From Pseudomonadota bacterium (GTDB lineage Bacteria; Pseudomonadota; Gammaproteobacteria; Burkholderiales; Rhodocyclaceae), in assembly GCA_018240785.1 (NCBI GenBank), contig JAFEFC010000050.1:1-32637 (forward strand): a stretch of DNA of 32,637 nucleotides, read 5' to 3'. The notes under the pieces are model-generated. The model was not told the DNA's origin. It saw only the letters and a program-made list of their open reading frames with translations, and ran no database searches. Positions 30,408-32,637 of this stretch are shown here, piece after piece; position 1 is the stretch's first letter, and the number at the start of each line of letters is the position of its first letter. Position numbers and translations under genes: made by a program.

Positions 30408-32561
30408 ATGATGGAGTTGCTACAAGTCAGTGACTGGCGTCGAACGCTGGGATATCTACCCGTCCCCCTGTCAGAGGACGAAGCAGAACAACGTTTCGTC
30501 ATGCTCAATGGCGCCAAGGGGAATTTCTGTCTTGACATCAGCGGTCAAGAGCCAGCGCGCGCTGAGCAACGGGAAGTCGCTTGGTCCTCCGATGTAGATC
30601 ATTACGTTCGCGTGAGCATGTCGGGTATAGAGGTTTTGCGCTGGGATCAGCCGGAACCCGTGCGATCGTCCGTCGACGATGTGGTAAATAATCTTCGAGC
30701 ATTTCAAAACTACTTAGAAACAGCACGGGCGCCACGAGAACTGTCGATTGTTTCGCACGCGCTGGGCATCTACAACCGCATTCGCTCGGTGCTGCCGGAA
30801 GGCTCTGCAGGTTTAGAGGCTTTTCTCTTCGCACTGCAACAAGCCTCCGATGACACCGTGCGCAACATGTACTGGGTAGATAAAGCGCGATGCGAGGCAT
30901 CCTGGTCTCAAGTCGGAAGTTCCACGCGTGGGCGCATCATGGCCGACCTGCTGTCCCCAAAGGGCACGGACAAGCGCCCCCGCCTGCCACTGGTATTGCG
31001 TCATGCTATGGGGCGCATCTTTCAAGAAGCGCACAACTTGGTCATGCTCTCCCCACAGATGAGTTTGCTAGACGAGGGCGACCTGATTTCGCTGGGATCT
31101 ACCTCACGTTCCAGTGGAGCATATTTCACCCCAACACCATTGGTGCGTACGCTGGTAGAGCAGTGTCTCACTCCGGAGTTGCTTGCGCGACCACAACTCA
31201 CCCTCATTGACCCTGCTTGTGGCAGCGGTGAGTTCCTGCGCGAGAGTGTCCGGCAGTTGTCACTCCACAACTATCGTGGTGAGCTACGAATCGTTGGCTT
31301 TGATGTTTCCCTGCCGGCCATCTTGATGGCCCGATTCGCACTCGCTCACGAAACCCGCGGCTGGGGGAAGCGCGTGACAGTGGAGATTGAACAATGCGAC
31401 GCACTGAACACCGCTTGGCCGCAGCAGGTGGATATCTGCCTGATGAATCCTCCCTACGCGTCCTGGGGCTCACTTTCCGTTTCAGCCAGAGCTCTATTAA
31501 CTGAGTCCTTGGGATCGCTTGCCCAATCTCGGCCCGATCTTGCTTTTGCATTCTTGACCAAAGGCGTCGAGAGTCTTACTGCGCGGGGCATGATGGGAGC
31601 TGTACTGCCTGCGTCCTTACTTGATGGAAGATCTGCCGAACCCTTGCGAGCACGCCTTGATGCCTTGGCGTTCAAACAAGTGGTCGTGCGCCTTGGAAAC
31701 CAATCAATTTTTGAGCAGGCGACCGTTGACGCTTCACTTTATGTGGGGTGTCGCCAGGCCGAGCCCCTTGCATCTACCCCACCCGCTTTGATGGTTTGGG
31801 CAGATCACACGAGTGGCGCATCGGATCGGGCTCTACGAACCTTGCGCAGCCTAGATTGGACGCCGAGCGACGGCGTGATCGAGATTGATCATGGGGATTA
31901 CAGCATTTATTCCGAAGTCTGCGACGGAGCGGCCGACTGGGCGCCACGTCCTCTTACATCAACCAAACTACTTCGACGCTATAAGCCCCTCCCTCGGCTG
32001 TCTTCTCTATACACGATCAATCAGGGAACGATTACTGGCCTGAATGACGCCTTTGTGCTGAATGACAAAGAGTACAAGATGCTTCCACGCCCAGAGCGTG
32101 ATTTTTTCCGTAAGGCTATCATTAACGCATCCATTCGAGATGGCCAGATTCATGACGGAAACTGGGTTTTCTATCCTTATGGCGAATCCATTCCCACATT
32201 AGATTCTGAATCGAAGTTATTCGATTTGCTACCACAATATGTCCGTAAGTACCTCGAGCCCAATAAGTCGGCACTCCGACGCCGCGCTGGTATTGACGAC
32301 ACCTCCTGGTGGCACTTGACTCGCAAGCGAACCGTGCATGAGCGATTCTTACCTAAGATCGTGTCGACCTACTTTGGGAACGCAGGATCGTTCGCTTGGG
32401 ACTCCACAGGGGAGTATGTGGTTGTCCAAGGCTATGCTTGGACGCCCACTAGTGGCAGCACTATCAGCGAGAAATCGGGATTGGCAGCTGTTGCGATACT
32501 CAGTTCGGCAACCAGGGCAATCGCACCTAATTCGCATATGCCAAGTCTGACTTTCCGTTAA
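30408..32561 (+). CDS. Adenine-N6 DNA methyltransferase (gamma class, TaqI/Eco57I-like)
   Basis: The enzyme transfers methyl from S-adenosylmethionine to adenine in DNA. In the 717-aa product an unusual N-terminal region of about 235 residues precedes the catalytic domain. Motif X is near SGAYFTPTPLV (237-247), motif I is DPACGSGEFL (268-277), and motif IV is the adenine-type NPPY (347-350), giving the gamma order. The region after about 550 (INQGTITGLNDAF, then WHLTRKRTVHERFLPKIV) resembles the target-recognition part of TaqI-like enzymes. The C-terminus ends abruptly (SSATRAIAPNSHMPSLTFR) without the GGxxxL-type segment I would expect, so it may be truncated. No nuclease motif is seen in it, so a restriction or effector partner would be separate. 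It is cotranscribed with the MerR-like gene (2-nt gap), as cargo of the Tn7-like element. Confidence 0.88.
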   Translation: MMELLQVSDWRRTLGYLPVPLSEDEAEQRFVMLNGAKGNFCLDISGQEPARAEQREVAWSSDVDHYVRVSMSGIEVLRWDQPEPVRSSVDDVVNNLRAFQNYLETARAPRELSIVSHALGIYNRIRSVLPEGSAGLEAFLFALQQASDDTVRNMYWVDKARCEASWSQVGSSTRGRIMADLLSPKGTDKRPRLPLVLRHAMGRIFQEAHNLVMLSPQMSLLDEGDLISLGSTSRSSGAYFTPTPLVRTLVEQCLTPELLARPQLTLIDPACGSGEFLRESVRQLSLHNYRGELRIVGFDVSLPAILMARFALAHETRGWGKRVTVEIEQCDALNTAWPQQVDICLMNPPYASWGSLSVSARALLTESLGSLAQSRPDLAFAFLTKGVESLTARGMMGAVLPASLLDGRSAEPLRARLDALAFKQVVVRLGNQSIFEQATVDASLYVGCRQAEPLASTPPALMVWADHTSGASDRALRTLRSLDWTPSDGVIEIDHGDYSIYSEVCDGAADWAPRPLTSTKLLRRYKPLPRLSSLYTINQGTITGLNDAFVLNDKEYKMLPRPERDFFRKAIINASIRDGQIHDGNWVFYPYGESIPTLDSESKLFDLLPQYVRKYLEPNKSALRRRAGIDDTSWWHLTRKRTVHERFLPKIVSTYFGNAGSFAWDSTGEYVVVQGYAWTPTSGSTISEKSGLAAVAILSSATRAIAPNSHMPSLTFR

Positions 32562-32566
32562 CTTTC

Positions 32567-32637
32567 ATGAACTTGCGAAAGCCCTGTTCACTCTGTCATA
32601 AATTGTGTAGTTTCCTGCTTTTTTGGGCTTCCCATGA
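32567..32637 (+). CDS. Possible start of a further gene running off the right edge
   Basis: An ATG 5 nt beyond the methyltransferase stop opens a frame that is still open at the window end. The 23 visible residues contain CSLC and a third cysteine (KPCSLCHKLC). Too little is visible to name it, and there is no clear ribosome-binding site; the stretch could equally be intergenic. If real, it would be the third gene of the cargo operon. Confidence 0.2.
   Translation, partial: MNLRKPCSLCHKLCSFLLFWASH

Noticed and set aside
25156-32637. CRISPR array or Cas genes suggesting a CRISPR-associated transposon
   Set aside because: No evenly spaced repeats and no Cascade or Cas12k-like protein in the visible part; the rest of the element is outside the window, so only the visible part is excluded.

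Overview
The window looks like a chromosomal segment of a GC-rich betaproteobacterium, most likely Rhodocyclales (Thauera/Azoarcus/Aromatoleum type). The basis is the hox/hyp gene order, codon usage, REP-like elements and the long multi-PAS hybrid kinase. The genus is an inference from sequence character, not a database result.

Positions 1-8421 form a [NiFe]-hydrogenase region with two divergent arms. Leftward run hoxF-hoxU-hoxY, the diaphorase subunits and small subunit of a NAD-reducing bidirectional hydrogenase. Their coding ends overlap, and hoxF starts at a GTG with a strong ribosome-binding site. Rightward run hypA-hypB-hypF-hypC-hypD-hypE, which build and insert the Fe(CN)2CO/Ni site. 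Two things are odd. The large subunit hoxH does not follow hoxY within the window; a REP-like element lies there instead. HypF is only the C-terminal Kae1-like domain, and a 97-bp hairpin element sits just upstream of it.

Positions 8469-25155 are ordinary core genome: an unknown polytopic membrane protein, a DUF488 protein, an MFS transporter, a carboxylesterase, a DEDDh exonuclease, tRNA-Arg(CCG) with a clear terminator, and a cytochrome c lipoprotein. Next comes a three-gene signalling operon: a 1316-aa hybrid histidine kinase, a single-domain response regulator, and an Hpt-REC-REC-GGDEF diguanylate cyclase. The kinase's third PAS domain resembles the FixL haem domain and keeps the His and Arg expected for haem and O2 binding. 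Rep helicase, a DUF4197 protein, a TlpA-like thioredoxin, a pentapeptide-repeat protein and a SIMPL-domain protein follow.

From about 25160 the composition changes and a Tn7-like transposon begins. It carries tnsA-tnsB-tnsC-tniQ as a tightly coupled operon reading into the element. Behind it, in visibly more AT-rich DNA, is a cargo pair: a MerR-like DNA-binding protein and a 717-aa gamma-type adenine-N6 DNA methyltransferase. A nearly perfect 52-bp palindrome covers the likely promoter and the start codon of the MerR-like gene, which suggests tight self-regulation. The pair looks like the regulatory and modification half of a restriction-modification or other phage-defence system whose effector would lie beyond the right edge. 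This is the part of the window most likely to hold something undescribed. The far end of the transposon is outside the window, and I could not place the near end exactly.
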